Positions 42,359-53,299 are shown, counted from the stretch's first letter. The stretch is 55,383 nucleotides of DNA from JBBDJB01 sp040880125 (GCA_040880125.1 JBBDJB010000002.1:1-55383); one strand, 5' to 3'. The notes: generated from the sequence alone by a model not told the origin. Program-made: numbers and translations.

Positions 42359-43480
42359 TCAGTCGACTGCTTCCTCGGGCAACTTCCGCACGGTGCCGGG
42401 CACGACCGGGCGGCCGCGCTCGGCACTTTCCACCGCCGCGAAACACAGCGCCAGGCTGGCCAGATTGTTCCGCGCGCTGTTGGTGGGCTCGCGATCCTCT
42501 TCGATCGCGCAGAGCAGTTCGGCCATCGTGCCGTGGAAGCCGTCGGGAAACCACTTGCCGACCAGCTCCGGCTGAGTGCTGCCGCGGGCGGTGGTCAGGG
42601 TCAACGTCTGCGATTTCAGGTCGTTGCCCACCGAGTGGATCGTGCCCAGGCTGCCGGTGACGTACGCCTGGTCGAGCGGGGCGAAGTGCGTGTCGCCGTC
42701 GAAGACCAACGAGGCTTGCGCTCCGTCCAGGTCGACGATCGCCTGGCCCAGCAGGGCCGGCTTGGCGGCCTGGGTCTTTGACCGGCGGAAGGACGCGCTG
42801 ACGCGGTGCACGTGCCGCTTTCCGACCAGGCACATCAGCATGTCGAACCAGTGGATGGCGAAGTCGTACAGGATCAGGTGCCGGACATCGTCAAACGGCG
42901 TGCCGGCGACCCAGTTGTGGTCCCAATGAACGCTGAAGTGGGCGGAAGTCAGCTCGCCGATCAGGCCTTCGGCCACCGCGTGCCGCAGGTAGCTGAAGTG
43001 CGGCGCCCAGCGGCCGTTTTGATTCACCGCCAGCTTCACCCGGTGCTCGTCCGCCAGGTTGGCCAGCCGCTCGCCGTCGTCCAGATCGGTTGTGTAGGGC
43101 TTCTGGCTGAGTACGTGCTTGCGGGCGCGGATGGCCGCTTCGAGAATCGGCGGTCGTTGCGGGGGATGCGTGGTGACGTCGACGACCTCGACCTTGGCGT
43201 CGGCGATCAGCTCTTCGTGATCGCGGTAGATCTTGGCCTTTGGATAGAACTCCTCCCGGCGCTTCTTCGCCCGTTTGGGGTCCAGGTCGCACAACGCTAC
43301 CACGTTGTATCCGGCGCCGCGATACGCCGAGAGGTGCTCGAAGGTGATGCCGCCGCAGCCCACCAGGCCGATGCCGGGCCGATACGCGCGCGGATCGCGT
43401 GGGCGGTAGGGCAGCTTGGGGGCCGGAAACGAGCCGTGTGAGACGTGCTGAGTGGTCTCCTGTTTGCCTGGCTCGGACAT
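42359..43480 (-). CDS. Gfo/Idh/MocA family oxidoreductase
   Basis: The 373-residue NAD(P)-dependent oxidoreductase has the N-terminal Rossmann fold (IGLVGCGGITFEHLSAYRGA, then VVALCDLDPKRAKKR). The catalytic Lys lies in SQKPYTTDLD, where EKP is usual and Q replaces E. A C-terminal alpha/beta domain includes DFAIHWFDMLMCL, with the His expected near the substrate. The family acts on sugars and inositols and is greatly expanded in planctomycetes. No signal peptide is seen. The start was set at ATG 43480; the frame extends further upstream. It is convergent with murG and divergent from the MarC gene. Confidence 0.9.
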   Translation of the reverse strand: MSEPGKQETTQHVSHGSFPAPKLPYRPRDPRAYRPGIGLVGCGGITFEHLSAYRGAGYNVVALCDLDPKRAKKRREEFYPKAKIYRDHEELIADAKVEVVDVTTHPPQRPPILEAAIRARKHVLSQKPYTTDLDDGERLANLADEHRVKLAVNQNGRWAPHFSYLRHAVAEGLIGELTSAHFSVHWDHNWVAGTPFDDVRHLILYDFAIHWFDMLMCLVGKRHVHRVSASFRRSKTQAAKPALLGQAIVDLDGAQASLVFDGDTHFAPLDQAYVTGSLGTIHSVGNDLKSQTLTLTTARGSTQPELVGKWFPDGFHGTMAELLCAIEEDREPTNSARNNLASLALCFAAVESAERGRPVVPGTVRKLPEEAVD

Positions 43481-43687
43481 CGACGGCTCCCGTGGCGTGC
43501 TCGCGATCAAAACTGCTGGCGCTGGGCTCGATCCTATCAGTCGCGCCGCGGATTGGACAGGCGGCAAAAGCGCACTTGTTTTTCGTCGCCGGGCGGTCCT
43601 ATGATCCCTCGTAGATTCGTCGCCTACGTCACGATTGCGCCGGCGAACCTCTCCCCAACGCGCTCTCTCGACAGGTGCTCCCCCCGC

Positions 43688-44170
43688 ATGCACGAACGCT
43701 TTTTTGAATCATCCATGTTGTTGCTGATGCTGCTCAATCCCTTTTTCATGAGCATTTACCTGCTCGACTTGATCGAGGAGATGACGTGGGGTGTTTTCGC
43801 GCGCATTCTTGTCCGCGCCGGGCTGATCAGCGCCGCGGTGTTTATGCTGTTCGGATGGGTGGGGGATTCGGTTTTCACCGATCTTCTGCACGTGCGCTTC
43901 GCTTCGTTTCTGCTGTTCGGCGGCGTGGCTTTCCTGGTGATCGGCGTGCGGTTTCTGCTGGTCGGCACGCAGGCCCTGCGAGAACTGCGGGGCGACCCCG
44001 AGCACATCGCCGGCAGCGTGGCGATGCCGTTTATGGTCGGCCCCGGCACGGTCAGCGCAAGCGTACTGGCCGGCAGCCGGCTGCCCTTGCCGTGGGCGCT
44101 GCTATCGATCGTCACTGCGGTGGTGGTGTGTGTGATCTCTGTGATCGTGCTCAAGGGCGTACACGACTAG
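43688..44170 (+). CDS. MarC family membrane protein, interrupted by an in-frame amber codon
   Basis: From ATG 43688 the frame encodes 160 residues with MarC-type spans (LLLMLLNPFFMSIYLLDLIEE, ILVRAGLISAAVFMLFGWVG, FASFLLFGGVAFLVIGVRFLL, GSVAMPFMVGPGTVSASVL, LLSIVTAVVVCVISVIVL). It ends at TAG 44168-44170. The same frame continues for 44 sense codons to TGA 44303-44305 and restores a full MarC length of about 205 residues. MarC proteins are inner-membrane proteins once linked to multiple antibiotic resistance, now of uncertain function. The break could be a recent nonsense mutation, a sequencing error or read-through. Confidence 0.8.
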   Translation: MHERFFESSMLLLMLLNPFFMSIYLLDLIEEMTWGVFARILVRAGLISAAVFMLFGWVGDSVFTDLLHVRFASFLLFGGVAFLVIGVRFLLVGTQALRELRGDPEHIAGSVAMPFMVGPGTVSASVLAGSRLPLPWALLSIVTAVVVCVISVIVLKGVHD

Positions 44171-44305
44171 ATCCGCATCCGCCAGAACGGCCTCGTGACA
44201 CGGTACGTGGAGATCACTGGCCGGATCATGGCCCTGGTGACCGGCACGATCGCCGTGGAGATGATCCTCAACGGCATCGAATTGTGGCTGGACTCGATCG
44301 CGTGA
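44171..44305 (+). pseudogene. Missing C-terminal part of the MarC gene, in the same frame after the amber codon
   Basis: The 44 codons after the TAG read IRIRQNGLVTRYVEITGRIM, then ALVTGTIAVEMILNGIELWL and a short end. This is the last amphipathic loop and membrane span of MarC proteins. The absence of frameshift or other decay suggests the stop arose recently. Confidence 0.7.
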
Positions 44306-44334
44306 GGGGGGCGGCGGCGTCTCAGATAGCGCCG

Positions 44335-44559
44335 TCAAGGAACCTCGAATAGCGACCGAGGCAACTGGCTCTGTCGGATGATCGACTGGAGTGTGCCGAC
44401 TCGGATTTCCCGATGATTTGGCACGATGACGGTGACGGTGGACTGGCCCTCGGCGCGCTGCATGGCGACGTGGCTCCCCCGTTGACGGACCATCGCGAAA
44501 CCGTGGTCGCTCAGTATTCGGATCACCTCGCGCGCTGGAAGCGGTCGAAGCTTACCCAA
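44335..44559 (-). CDS. hicA: HicA-type toxin (mRNA interferase)
   Basis: The 74-residue protein has the HicA double-stranded RNA-binding-like fold: LPAREVIRILSDHGFAMVRQRGSHVAM, with the catalytic His in GSHV, then TVIVPNHREIRVGTLQSIIRQ. HicA toxins cleave mRNA. It overlaps the end of hicB by 8 bases, so translation is coupled and the antitoxin is made first. The pair is small and complete. Confidence 0.88.
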   Translation of the reverse strand: MGKLRPLPAREVIRILSDHGFAMVRQRGSHVAMQRAEGQSTVTVIVPNHREIRVGTLQSIIRQSQLPRSLFEVP

Positions 44560-44776
44560 AGTCGACCTCGACCTGACTCAGATAGGTTTCGGTCCGCAGC
44601 CGCAGACTGATCTCCGCAGGATCGGCTGCCTCCAGAAAGAGCTCGACCGCCTCCTGCAGATTCGCCTTCGCCGCCTCGATCGTGTCGCCCTGGCTGGCGA
44701 CGTCCAGCTCCGGACAAAGCGCAACCCAGCCGGAATCCTCTCGTTGGATAATGGCGGTGAAGGTCTTCTTATTCAT
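44552..44776 (-). CDS. hicB: HicB-type antitoxin
   Basis: The 74-residue protein has the short RNase H-like HicB domain: FTAIIQREDSGWVALCPELDV, ASQGDTIEAAKANLQEAVEL and FLEAADPAEI. It lacks the C-terminal HTH or ribbon-helix-helix domain that many HicB proteins use for autoregulation, so control of the operon may be indirect. It is the first gene of the hicB-hicA pair. Confidence 0.88.
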   Translation of the reverse strand: MNKKTFTAIIQREDSGWVALCPELDVASQGDTIEAAKANLQEAVELFLEAADPAEISLRLRTETYLSQVEVDFG

Positions 44777-44818
44777 TGTCGCCTGCAGCCAAGCGGATCG
44801 ATTCGCCCCGACAGTCCG

Positions 44819-44827
44819 ATTATATCA
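44819..44827 (-). promoter_or_regulatory. Extended -10 promoter of hicBA
   Basis: On the minus strand TGATATAAT matches the extended -10 consensus TGnTATAAT exactly, 42 bases before the hicB start. A palindrome CACCAGGTG (44828-44836) lies directly upstream and could be an operator. Confidence 0.65.
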
Positions 44828-44979
44828 CACCTGGTGCGGCGAAGCCGGGAGAGCGTTCCCATCAGCGGCACATGTCCGCCGGTGAAGCGATTTTTCTAGA
44901 AAACCGTCCAGCCCGTGTGCTAGGGTAGTCCCCGTCATCCGGCAATCCGAACCCGCTCCACCACCACCGCGTCCACACC

Positions 44980-46425
44980 ATGAAGACTCTGAAGATTCGG
45001 CATGCGATGACTCCACGATTCGCCGCCCTGCCGTTGGTAGCCGTCGTGATCCTCGTCCTGCTATTCGTCCCGCCCGTGGCGGCGCAGGAACAGCAGCCGC
45101 TTAACATTGTGTTCGTGCTCGCCGACGATCTCGGCTGGGCCGACCTGGGGTGCTACGGGAACGACTTCATCGAAACTCCGCGGCTCGACGGGTTGGCGGC
45201 GCAGGGGATGCGGTTTACCGACGCCTATGCCGCCGGCGCCGTCTGTTCGCCCACCCGGGCGAGCCTAATGACCGGGATGTATCCGGCGCGACTGAACATC
45301 ACCGACTTCATCCCCGGCCACTATCGCCCCTTCGAGCAGTTGACCGTACCACCGATCGAGAACCAATTAAGCCTCGACTACGTGACACTGGCCGAACCGC
45401 TGGACGAGGCCGGCTATGCCACGTGCTATCTGGGAAAGTGGCACCTGGGCGGGGCGAATCACCATCCGTCTCGCCAGGGCTTTCACGTCGCGCATGTCAC
45501 CAGCGGGCAGCACTTCGCGCCGAACTGGCGGTCCAACCCGCCGCTGCCGGGTGAGCGCGAGGAGAATGAGTACCTGGCCGACGCTTTGACCGACGCGGCG
45601 ATCGGATTCATCCGAGACCATCGCGAGCACCCGTTTTTGCTGTACCTCTCGCACTACGCGGTGCACATCCCGCTAGAGGCGAAGCAAGCGACCGTGGAAA
45701 AGTACCGGGAGAAGGCTGCCGGCGGTGAAGCACCATGCCATCCCACGTACGCGGCCATGGTCGAGCACGTCGACCAGAGCGTCGGCCGGCTATTGGACGC
45801 GCTGGACGAACTGAACCTGGCGGATAATACGCTGGTGATTTTCTTCTCCGACAACGGCGGACTGATCCAGCGGTACGACGGGCAGGGACCGATCGTGTCC
45901 ACCAACGCACCGCTGCGGGCGGAAAAGGGGACGCTGTACGAGGGCGGCATTCGCGTGCCGATGATCGTTCGCTGGCCCGGCAGGGTGGAACCCGGGAGCG
46001 AATCGAACGTTCCGGTAAGCAGTATCGATGTGCTGCCGACCTTGCTCGACGCCGTCGACCGCGAGCTGGACATGCCACAGAATGTCGACGGGGTGAGCCT
46101 GCTGCCGCTGCTCACCGGCCAGGGCGAACTGGACCGCGATGCGCTGTATTGGCACTACCCGCACTACCATCACATGGACCCGGCCGGTGCGATCCGCCGC
46201 GGCGAGTGGAAGCTGATCGAACGCTTCGACGATGGTGCGCTCGAGCTGTACAACCTGGCGGAGGACATCGGCGAGCAGCAGAATCTCGCCGGCGAGCGGC
46301 CGGAACTGGCTGCCGATCTGCAAGATCAGCTTGCGACGTGGCACAACTCCGTAGGCGCCCGGATGCCGACGCGGAATGTGGATTCCAATCCGCAGCGGGC
46401 GGCCGAGTGGGGGAGGAGAAATTAA
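44980..46425 (+). CDS. Secreted sulfatase (arylsulfatase type)
   Basis: Type I sulfatases hydrolyse sulfate esters of polysaccharides and other substrates; planctomycetes carry many. The 481-residue protein has a signal peptide (residues about 14-36, LPLVAVVILVLLFVPPVAAQ) and the metal-binding VLADDLGWADLGCYGN. The formylglycine motif is C89-S-P-T-R-A with the following LMTGMYP. The second signature region is ATCYLGKWHLGG, and a C-terminal metal site is IFFSDNGGLI. Activation needs a formylglycine-generating enzyme not found here. Its stop TAA overlaps the start of the next sulfatase gene by one base, so the two are cotranslated. Confidence 0.95.
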   Translation: MKTLKIRHAMTPRFAALPLVAVVILVLLFVPPVAAQEQQPLNIVFVLADDLGWADLGCYGNDFIETPRLDGLAAQGMRFTDAYAAGAVCSPTRASLMTGMYPARLNITDFIPGHYRPFEQLTVPPIENQLSLDYVTLAEPLDEAGYATCYLGKWHLGGANHHPSRQGFHVAHVTSGQHFAPNWRSNPPLPGEREENEYLADALTDAAIGFIRDHREHPFLLYLSHYAVHIPLEAKQATVEKYREKAAGGEAPCHPTYAAMVEHVDQSVGRLLDALDELNLADNTLVIFFSDNGGLIQRYDGQGPIVSTNAPLRAEKGTLYEGGIRVPMIVRWPGRVEPGSESNVPVSSIDVLPTLLDAVDRELDMPQNVDGVSLLPLLTGQGELDRDALYWHYPHYHHMDPAGAIRRGEWKLIERFDDGALELYNLAEDIGEQQNLAGERPELAADLQDQLATWHNSVGARMPTRNVDSNPQRAAEWGRRN

Positions 46426-48161
46426 TGGCTTGGTCGATCCGTCGGGTGGCGAGATTTTCGGAAGGCAGTCAGACGGGACTGCGGGACCAGCCAGCAGCGG
46501 CCCCCGCGAATTCTCCCTCTCCCTCTGGGAGAGGGCCGGGGAGAGGGTTTCTGCCCCGGAGCAGCACGTACTCGAAGCGGCTGGACCAGCCAGCAGCGGC
46601 ACGCGCGAATTCTCCCTCTCCCTCTGGGAGAGGGCCGGGGAGAGGGATTCTGCCCCGGAGCAGCACGTACTCGAAGCGGCTGGACCAGCCAGCAGCGGCA
46701 CCCGTTGCCTCGCTGGTGATGCCGGTCATCTTCCTGGTGACCGCCGTGGCGTCGATGCTTTCTCCGCAGGCGGTGCGAGCGCAGGAACGATCGCCGCGCA
46801 GGCCGAACATCCTGGTCGTGCTGTGCGACGACTTGGGTTACGGCGACCTCGCATGCTACGGGAACGCCACCATCCAGACGCCGCACCTCGATCGGCTGGC
46901 GTCGCAAGGCGTACGGTTCAGCCAGTGCTATGCCGCCGCGCCGGTCTGTTCGCCCTCGCGGGCCGGGCTGCTCACCGGGCGCATTCCCAACCGCGTGGGT
47001 GTGTACGACTGGATACCTGCCGGGTCGGAAGTCCATCTGCCGCGCGACGAGATCAGCGTCGCGGCGCTGCTAAAGCAGGCAGGCTATGCCACCGCACACG
47101 TCGGCAAGTGGCATCTTTGCGGCAAGTTCAATCGCGAAGCGCACCCGCAGCCGGCCGACCACGGCTTTGACCATTGGTTCTCGACGCAAAACAATGCCGC
47201 ACCGTCGCATCACAATCCCCGCAACTTCGTCCGGTTGGGCGAGCCGGTCGGCGAGCTCGAGGGCTACTCCAGCGCGCTGGTGGCCGACGAAGCGATCCGG
47301 TGGCTCGACAGTCGCGGCGATGGCGGCCAGGCAGAGAAACCCTTCTGCCTGTTCGTCTGGTTTCACGAGCCGCACGAGCCAATCGCTTCCGCCGAGCAGT
47401 ATGTGGAGCTTTACCCGGAGGCCAGCAAACGCGGCGAGGCCCTGTACTACGGCAACGTCACGCAGATGGATGCGGCGGTTGGGCGGTTGACCAGCGCGCT
47501 GGACGAGCGTGGACTGGCCGAACAGACGCTCGTCTGGTTTACCAGCGACAATGGGCCCGAAACGCTCAACCGTTACCCGTCGGCGTGGCGATCGCACGGC
47601 TGGCCCGGCGAGTTGCGGGGCATGAAGCTGCATCTGTACGAAGGCGGCATCCGCGTGCCCGGTATCGTGCGCTGGCCCGGCCAAGTGGAAGCCGGCCAGC
47701 TAAGCGACGAGCCGATTTGCGGCGTCGACCTGTTGCCGACGCTGTGTGAAGTCGCGGGCGTCGAGCCGCCGGACGACCGCCCGATCGACGGTGCGAGCAT
47801 CCTGCCGGTCTTTCAGGGTCAGCAGCTTGAGCGAGAAACTCCGCTCTATTGGCAATACGGGCGCGCGCTGGGCGGCCCGAAGATCGCCATGCGCACCGGC
47901 GACTGGAAACTGCTGGCTCACGTGCCGCCCGCGGACGGGCCGGGAGGCAACGCCCAGGTTCAATCGAAGGCGCATTACGCCGGCGGAGAGCCGCAGCGAT
48001 ACGAACTGTACAACCTGGCGAATGACCCGCGTGAATCGCTCGACCTGGCGGAGCGCGAGCCGCAGCGCGTGCGGCGCTTGGCGCGGCGGATGCGGGAATT
48101 GGCCGATGAGCTGCGTGCCGATGGTCCGGCTTGGCCGGTGCCGAGCGAGTCTCCCGAGTAG
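46425..48161 (+). CDS. Secreted sulfatase with a repeat-expanded N-terminus
   Basis: The 578-residue protein is a type I sulfatase: ILVVLCDDLGYGDLACYGN, formylglycine motif C175-S-P-S-R-A, ATAHVGKWHLCGKF and WFTSDNGPET. The start is ATG 46425 (TAATG overlap), preceded by GGGAGGAGAA. Two and a quarter copies of a 33-residue repeat (GPGRGFLPRSSTYSKRLDQPAAA...) occupy residues about 20-91, ahead of the real signal peptide (from Met99, MPVIFLVTAVASMLSPQAVRAQ). Whether the leader still works behind about 98 residues is doubtful; an internal start at ATG 46719 would avoid the problem. It likely acts with the first sulfatase on related sulfated substrates. Confidence 0.9.
   Translation: MAWSIRRVARFSEGSQTGLRDQPAAAPANSPSPSGRGPGRGFLPRSSTYSKRLDQPAAARANSPSPSGRGPGRGILPRSSTYSKRLDQPAAAPVASLVMPVIFLVTAVASMLSPQAVRAQERSPRRPNILVVLCDDLGYGDLACYGNATIQTPHLDRLASQGVRFSQCYAAAPVCSPSRAGLLTGRIPNRVGVYDWIPAGSEVHLPRDEISVAALLKQAGYATAHVGKWHLCGKFNREAHPQPADHGFDHWFSTQNNAAPSHHNPRNFVRLGEPVGELEGYSSALVADEAIRWLDSRGDGGQAEKPFCLFVWFHEPHEPIASAEQYVELYPEASKRGEALYYGNVTQMDAAVGRLTSALDERGLAEQTLVWFTSDNGPETLNRYPSAWRSHGWPGELRGMKLHLYEGGIRVPGIVRWPGQVEAGQLSDEPICGVDLLPTLCEVAGVEPPDDRPIDGASILPVFQGQQLERETPLYWQYGRALGGPKIAMRTGDWKLLAHVPPADGPGGNAQVQSKAHYAGGEPQRYELYNLANDPRESLDLAEREPQRVRRLARRMRELADELRADGPAWPVPSESPE
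46484..46699. repeat. Tandem 99-bp units inside the sulfatase gene
   Basis: Units start at 46484, 46583 and 46682, the last partial. Each full unit carries a perfect family A palindrome (46515-46547, 46614-46646). 99 is a multiple of three, so the reading frame is preserved. The coding strand reads the repeat in the opposite sense to that used in the ABC permease gene. Confidence 0.92.
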
Positions 48162-48312
48162 CGTGTCCCGGATACCGCGGCGCGGCGAGAGATGATTCGC
48201 ACCCGAACCATCGCCGCGGGAAGGCTTGATAGGGGCCCTGCCGGCGGATATGTATGGAGACTTTCCATATCCCAGAATTGCGGCCAAATCGACCGAAGAG
48301 GTTCCTTCCCTG

Positions 48313-48699
48313 ATGGCTGAAGCAAATACGAAAACCCAGAGCAAGCGAATCCTGCTGGTCGACGACGACTACGAGATCGTCGAGTCTCTGCGCATGGCAC
48401 TGGAAGCGAAGGGCTACACGATCCTGGTGGCGCGGGACGGAAACCAGGGGCTCGCCATGGCCGAGCGGGACGATCCCGACCTGGTGATCCTGGACATGAT
48501 GATGCCCAAACGGAGCGGTTTTCTCGTGCTGGAGCGGTTGCGCCGCACCCGCCCGGTGCCGATGCGGGTGATCATGATCACGGCCAACGAGGGGAGCCGG
48601 CACAAGGCTTACGCCGAAATGTTGGGCGTGGACGATTACATCCGCAAGCCGTTCGCCATGGACCGGTTGATCGAGAGTGTCGACCGCCTGCTGGCGTAA
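48313..48699 (+). CDS. Single-domain response regulator
   Basis: The 128-residue CheY-like protein has acidic residues D17-D19 (LLVDDDY), the phospho-acceptor D61 (LVILDMMMPKRSGF), T90 (IMITA) and K112 (YIRKPF). All key residues are present and there is no output domain. The frame is open back to 48226, but ATG 48313 fits the fold. It stands alone after the sulfatases, with no kinase nearby. Confidence 0.9.
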   Translation: MAEANTKTQSKRILLVDDDYEIVESLRMALEAKGYTILVARDGNQGLAMAERDDPDLVILDMMMPKRSGFLVLERLRRTRPVPMRVIMITANEGSRHKAYAEMLGVDDYIRKPFAMDRLIESVDRLLA

Positions 48700-49488
48700 A
48701 TTGGCGAATTCGACCTGCCAATCCGGGCACGATCAAGCGGCGAATCGCCGGCTTTCGAGGTTCAAGTTCACCTGCGCGATTGTGCGGTTTGGAAGGCGAA
48801 ATTCCGGCCGATTCCACACCTGCACCAGCCAAATGAGAAGAAAAGGTGCGGCCCGTAGCGAGCCCTCGCCGAACGCCGCAAGTCCTTTTGCCCCTTGGCG
48901 ATCCGCATGCGTAAGCTTCTTCCGGAAGTGCGACTTTCTGCCGCCGGTTTGAAAACTCGATATTGCCGACTCCCCGGTTTCAGCCGATACTTAACGACGA
49001 AGAGGTGCGATCGGTGTTTGGCGTTTCGTGGCCGACACCAAGGTCGCGAAAGGCGCAACGGCGGTACCGACCCACCTCTGTCGAGCCAGCGCTCTTTGCC
49101 AACTTTTCTCGGGTGTGTGCATGCGGCAAACTTAGCGATCGGTAGCCAGCCCCGCTAAGCCATTGCCATCTTCGCACGTCAGGCGCCACCACTAAGCATC
49201 TCCGGTGGTTGCTGCTGCGCATTGCCGTCGACGCGACGGCAGCGGCGGACGTTGCGCATGCGCCCACCGAAAAATAGTCAGGCAATTCAGCGCTCGCGGC
49301 GTCGGGCTAAGGACAGAGCGACTCGGTTTGAATGTTTTCATCATCGTGCAATCACCGACCTGTCGGGATTTCGCACGCCGTCTGCATGGCGTGACGGCGG
49401 TCCCGGGTTACCAAGTCAGGGTTTCGCGAGGGAAACGCACGCGTGGCGACTCCCCGCGGCGCGGTTAGGCTGTTAAGGAGGTAAGCAG
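48700..49488. other. Long intergenic region before prkA
   Basis: In these 789 bases no gene is supported; the open frames have no recognisable products. The region ends in the strong ribosome binding site of prkA. The length suggests a complex promoter region for the prkA module, but I see no clear sigma70 hexamers, so an alternative sigma factor is possible. Confidence 0.5.
49474..49480 (+). promoter_or_regulatory. Strong ribosome binding site of prkA
   Basis: AAGGAGG lies 8 bases before ATG 49489 and matches the anti-Shine-Dalgarno sequence perfectly. It fixes the start of prkA. Confidence 0.8.
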
Positions 49489-51540
<2,052 letters not shown>

Positions 51541-51760
51541 TGCACGCGTGCGTCCCGCAAGTCGGGTTGCAAAATGCGGCATTGGGAGCCGACCGGATAA
51601 GGGCGCCGGCGAGTGGAGCGGTAAGACCTCCATCTCGCCGGCGAGACCAAGCGGCGGCAGGGAGGCTTGCCGGAACGGACGCCATGCTGACGAGGCGATA
51701 CCGCGCATGCACAAGCGGTACGGTGCGAAGATTCGCGCTCAATGAATGAGGACGCGGACC

Positions 51761-52873
51761 ATGGCCATGAAAATCGAACGCGATCAACGCCGCTTTAAGC
51801 AGATTGTACGCGGCAAGATTCGCGAAAACCTGCGAAAGTACGTCACGCACGGCGAGATGATTGGTCGCAAGGGGCGCGACCTGGTCAGCATCCCGGTGCC
51901 GCAGCTCGACGTGCCCCGCTTTCGCTACGGCCACAACGGCTCCGGCGGCGTGGGCCAGGGCGACGGCGAGGTGGGCAAGCCGCTCGGCAAGGGCGGCAAG
52001 CCAAAGGATGGCTCTGGCCAGGCCGGCAGCGAACCGGGCGGCGGACATCTTCTCGAAGTCGAGGTCTCGCTCGAAGAACTGGCCGCGATTCTCGGCGATC
52101 AGCTCGAACTTCCCCGCATCGAGCCCAAGGGCGCCGCACGCATCGTCGAGGAAAAGGCCAAGTACAACAGCATTCGCCAAACCGGACCCGAATCGCTCCG
52201 CCATTTCAAGCGGACCTTCATGCAGGCGCTCAAGCGGCAGATTTCCTCGGGTGGCTACCAATCCAACCGGCCGATGGTCGTGCCCGTCAAGGAGGACAAG
52301 CGCTATCGCTCTTGGACAACCACGTACGAGCCGCAAACCAATGCCGCGGTGATTTACCTGATGGACGTCTCCGGCTCGATGACCGACGAGCAGAAGCACG
52401 TCGTGCGGACCGAGGCGTTCTGGATCGATACCTGGCTCAGCAGCCAGTACGACGGCGTCGAAACACGCTACATCATTCATGATGCAGTGGCCAAGGAGGT
52501 GGACGAGCACACCTTCTACCACACGCGCGAAAGCGGCGGTACGCGGATCAGCTCAGCCTACAAGGTCTGCGCCGAATTGATCGAGCAGGCGTTTCCGCCC
52601 ATGGACTGGAACATCTACTGTTTCCAGTTTTCCGACGGCGACAACTGGGGTGAAGACAATCAAGCCAGCCTCGATCTGTTGCGCGAGCGGCTGCTGCCGC
52701 ACGTCAATCTTTTCTGCTACGGCCAGGTCGAAAGTCCCTATGGCAGCGGCGAGTATATCCGATCGCTCGAAGGCGCCTTCGGCGACGACCACGAGTCGCT
52801 TGTGCTTTCGGAGATTGAGGACAAAGAAGCGATTTACGATTCAATCAAGAAGTTTCTTGGAAAAGGCAGGTAA
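51761..52873 (+). CDS. DUF444 family protein (YeaH/YhbH-like) with VWA fold
   Basis: The 370-residue protein has the DUF444 signature: a basic N-terminus (IERDQRRFKQIVRGKIRENL), a Gly-rich linker (about 70-95), and a von Willebrand A-like region with the MIDAS motif DVSGSM (near residue 200), then GGTRISSAYKV. A GAGG ribosome binding site precedes ATG 51761; the ATG at 51746 and GCC-ATG at 51767 are alternatives. YeaH is a partner of YeaG. The 220-bp gap to prkA may hold an internal promoter, but it is probably one operon. Confidence 0.92.
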   Translation: MAMKIERDQRRFKQIVRGKIRENLRKYVTHGEMIGRKGRDLVSIPVPQLDVPRFRYGHNGSGGVGQGDGEVGKPLGKGGKPKDGSGQAGSEPGGGHLLEVEVSLEELAAILGDQLELPRIEPKGAARIVEEKAKYNSIRQTGPESLRHFKRTFMQALKRQISSGGYQSNRPMVVPVKEDKRYRSWTTTYEPQTNAAVIYLMDVSGSMTDEQKHVVRTEAFWIDTWLSSQYDGVETRYIIHDAVAKEVDEHTFYHTRESGGTRISSAYKVCAELIEQAFPPMDWNIYCFQFSDGDNWGEDNQASLDLLRERLLPHVNLFCYGQVESPYGSGEYIRSLEGAFGDDHESLVLSEIEDKEAIYDSIKKFLGKGR

Positions 52874-52896
52874 GCAACAACAGCGAACGAGCGGTG

Positions 52897-53014
52897 GCAC
52901 AGACATTCCTGTCTGTGTACTTGTAGCTGAATTCGTGAGAATTCAGACCGGCACTACACTTCGGCTGAACTCTCACGAGTCCAGCTACCGTGGCACAGAC
53001 ATTCCTGTCTGTGC
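52897..53014. repeat. Composite repeat B-C-C-B
   Basis: Repeat B hairpins at 52897-52918 and 52993-53014 flank two repeat C copies at 52926-52946 and 52964-52986. The cluster sits between the DUF444 gene and the 64-residue gene, inside a likely operon, and could act as an mRNA-processing or attenuation point. Confidence 0.8.
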
Positions 53015-53057
53015 ATCGACAACTGGCGGATCTACGAACCGGAGAAGAGGCGCTCCC

Positions 53058-53252
53058 ATGAACGACGAAAACACAAAAGCTCAGCAAACCTATCACGTTC
53101 GAGTCGGGCACGCCCGGGTGTCGGTGCAGTGCCAATCGCGCGAACAGGCCATCGATCTGGCGCGGCGGAAGCTCAGCAGCGAGATGCCGCGCCTGTACGA
53201 CTTGATTCACCAGATGGACGTACAGCGGTTTCAGATTGAGCCAGCCACGTAG
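53058..53252 (+). CDS. Small conserved-looking protein between DUF444 and spoVR
   Basis: The function is unknown. The 64-residue protein (MNDENTKAQQTYHVRVGHAR, VSVQCQSREQAIDLARRKLS, SEMPRLYDLIHQMDVQRFQI) has a beta-beta-alpha look with VSVQC in the second strand. GAGG lies 8 bases before the ATG. Its place between DUF444 and spoVR genes suggests a part of that stress module. No signal peptide or membrane segment is present. Confidence 0.78.
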   Translation: MNDENTKAQQTYHVRVGHARVSVQCQSREQAIDLARRKLSSEMPRLYDLIHQMDVQRFQIEPAT

Positions 53253-53299
53253 CGAGCTGCGGCCGGCCGTGCTTCCTTTTTCCCAATCGTGAGTTTCAC

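Noticed and set aside
45790..46701. Minus-strand frame containing LSPALSQRERE segments, like the permease
   Set aside because: The peptide similarity comes from family A repeats on that strand. The region codes for two clear sulfatases on the plus strand.
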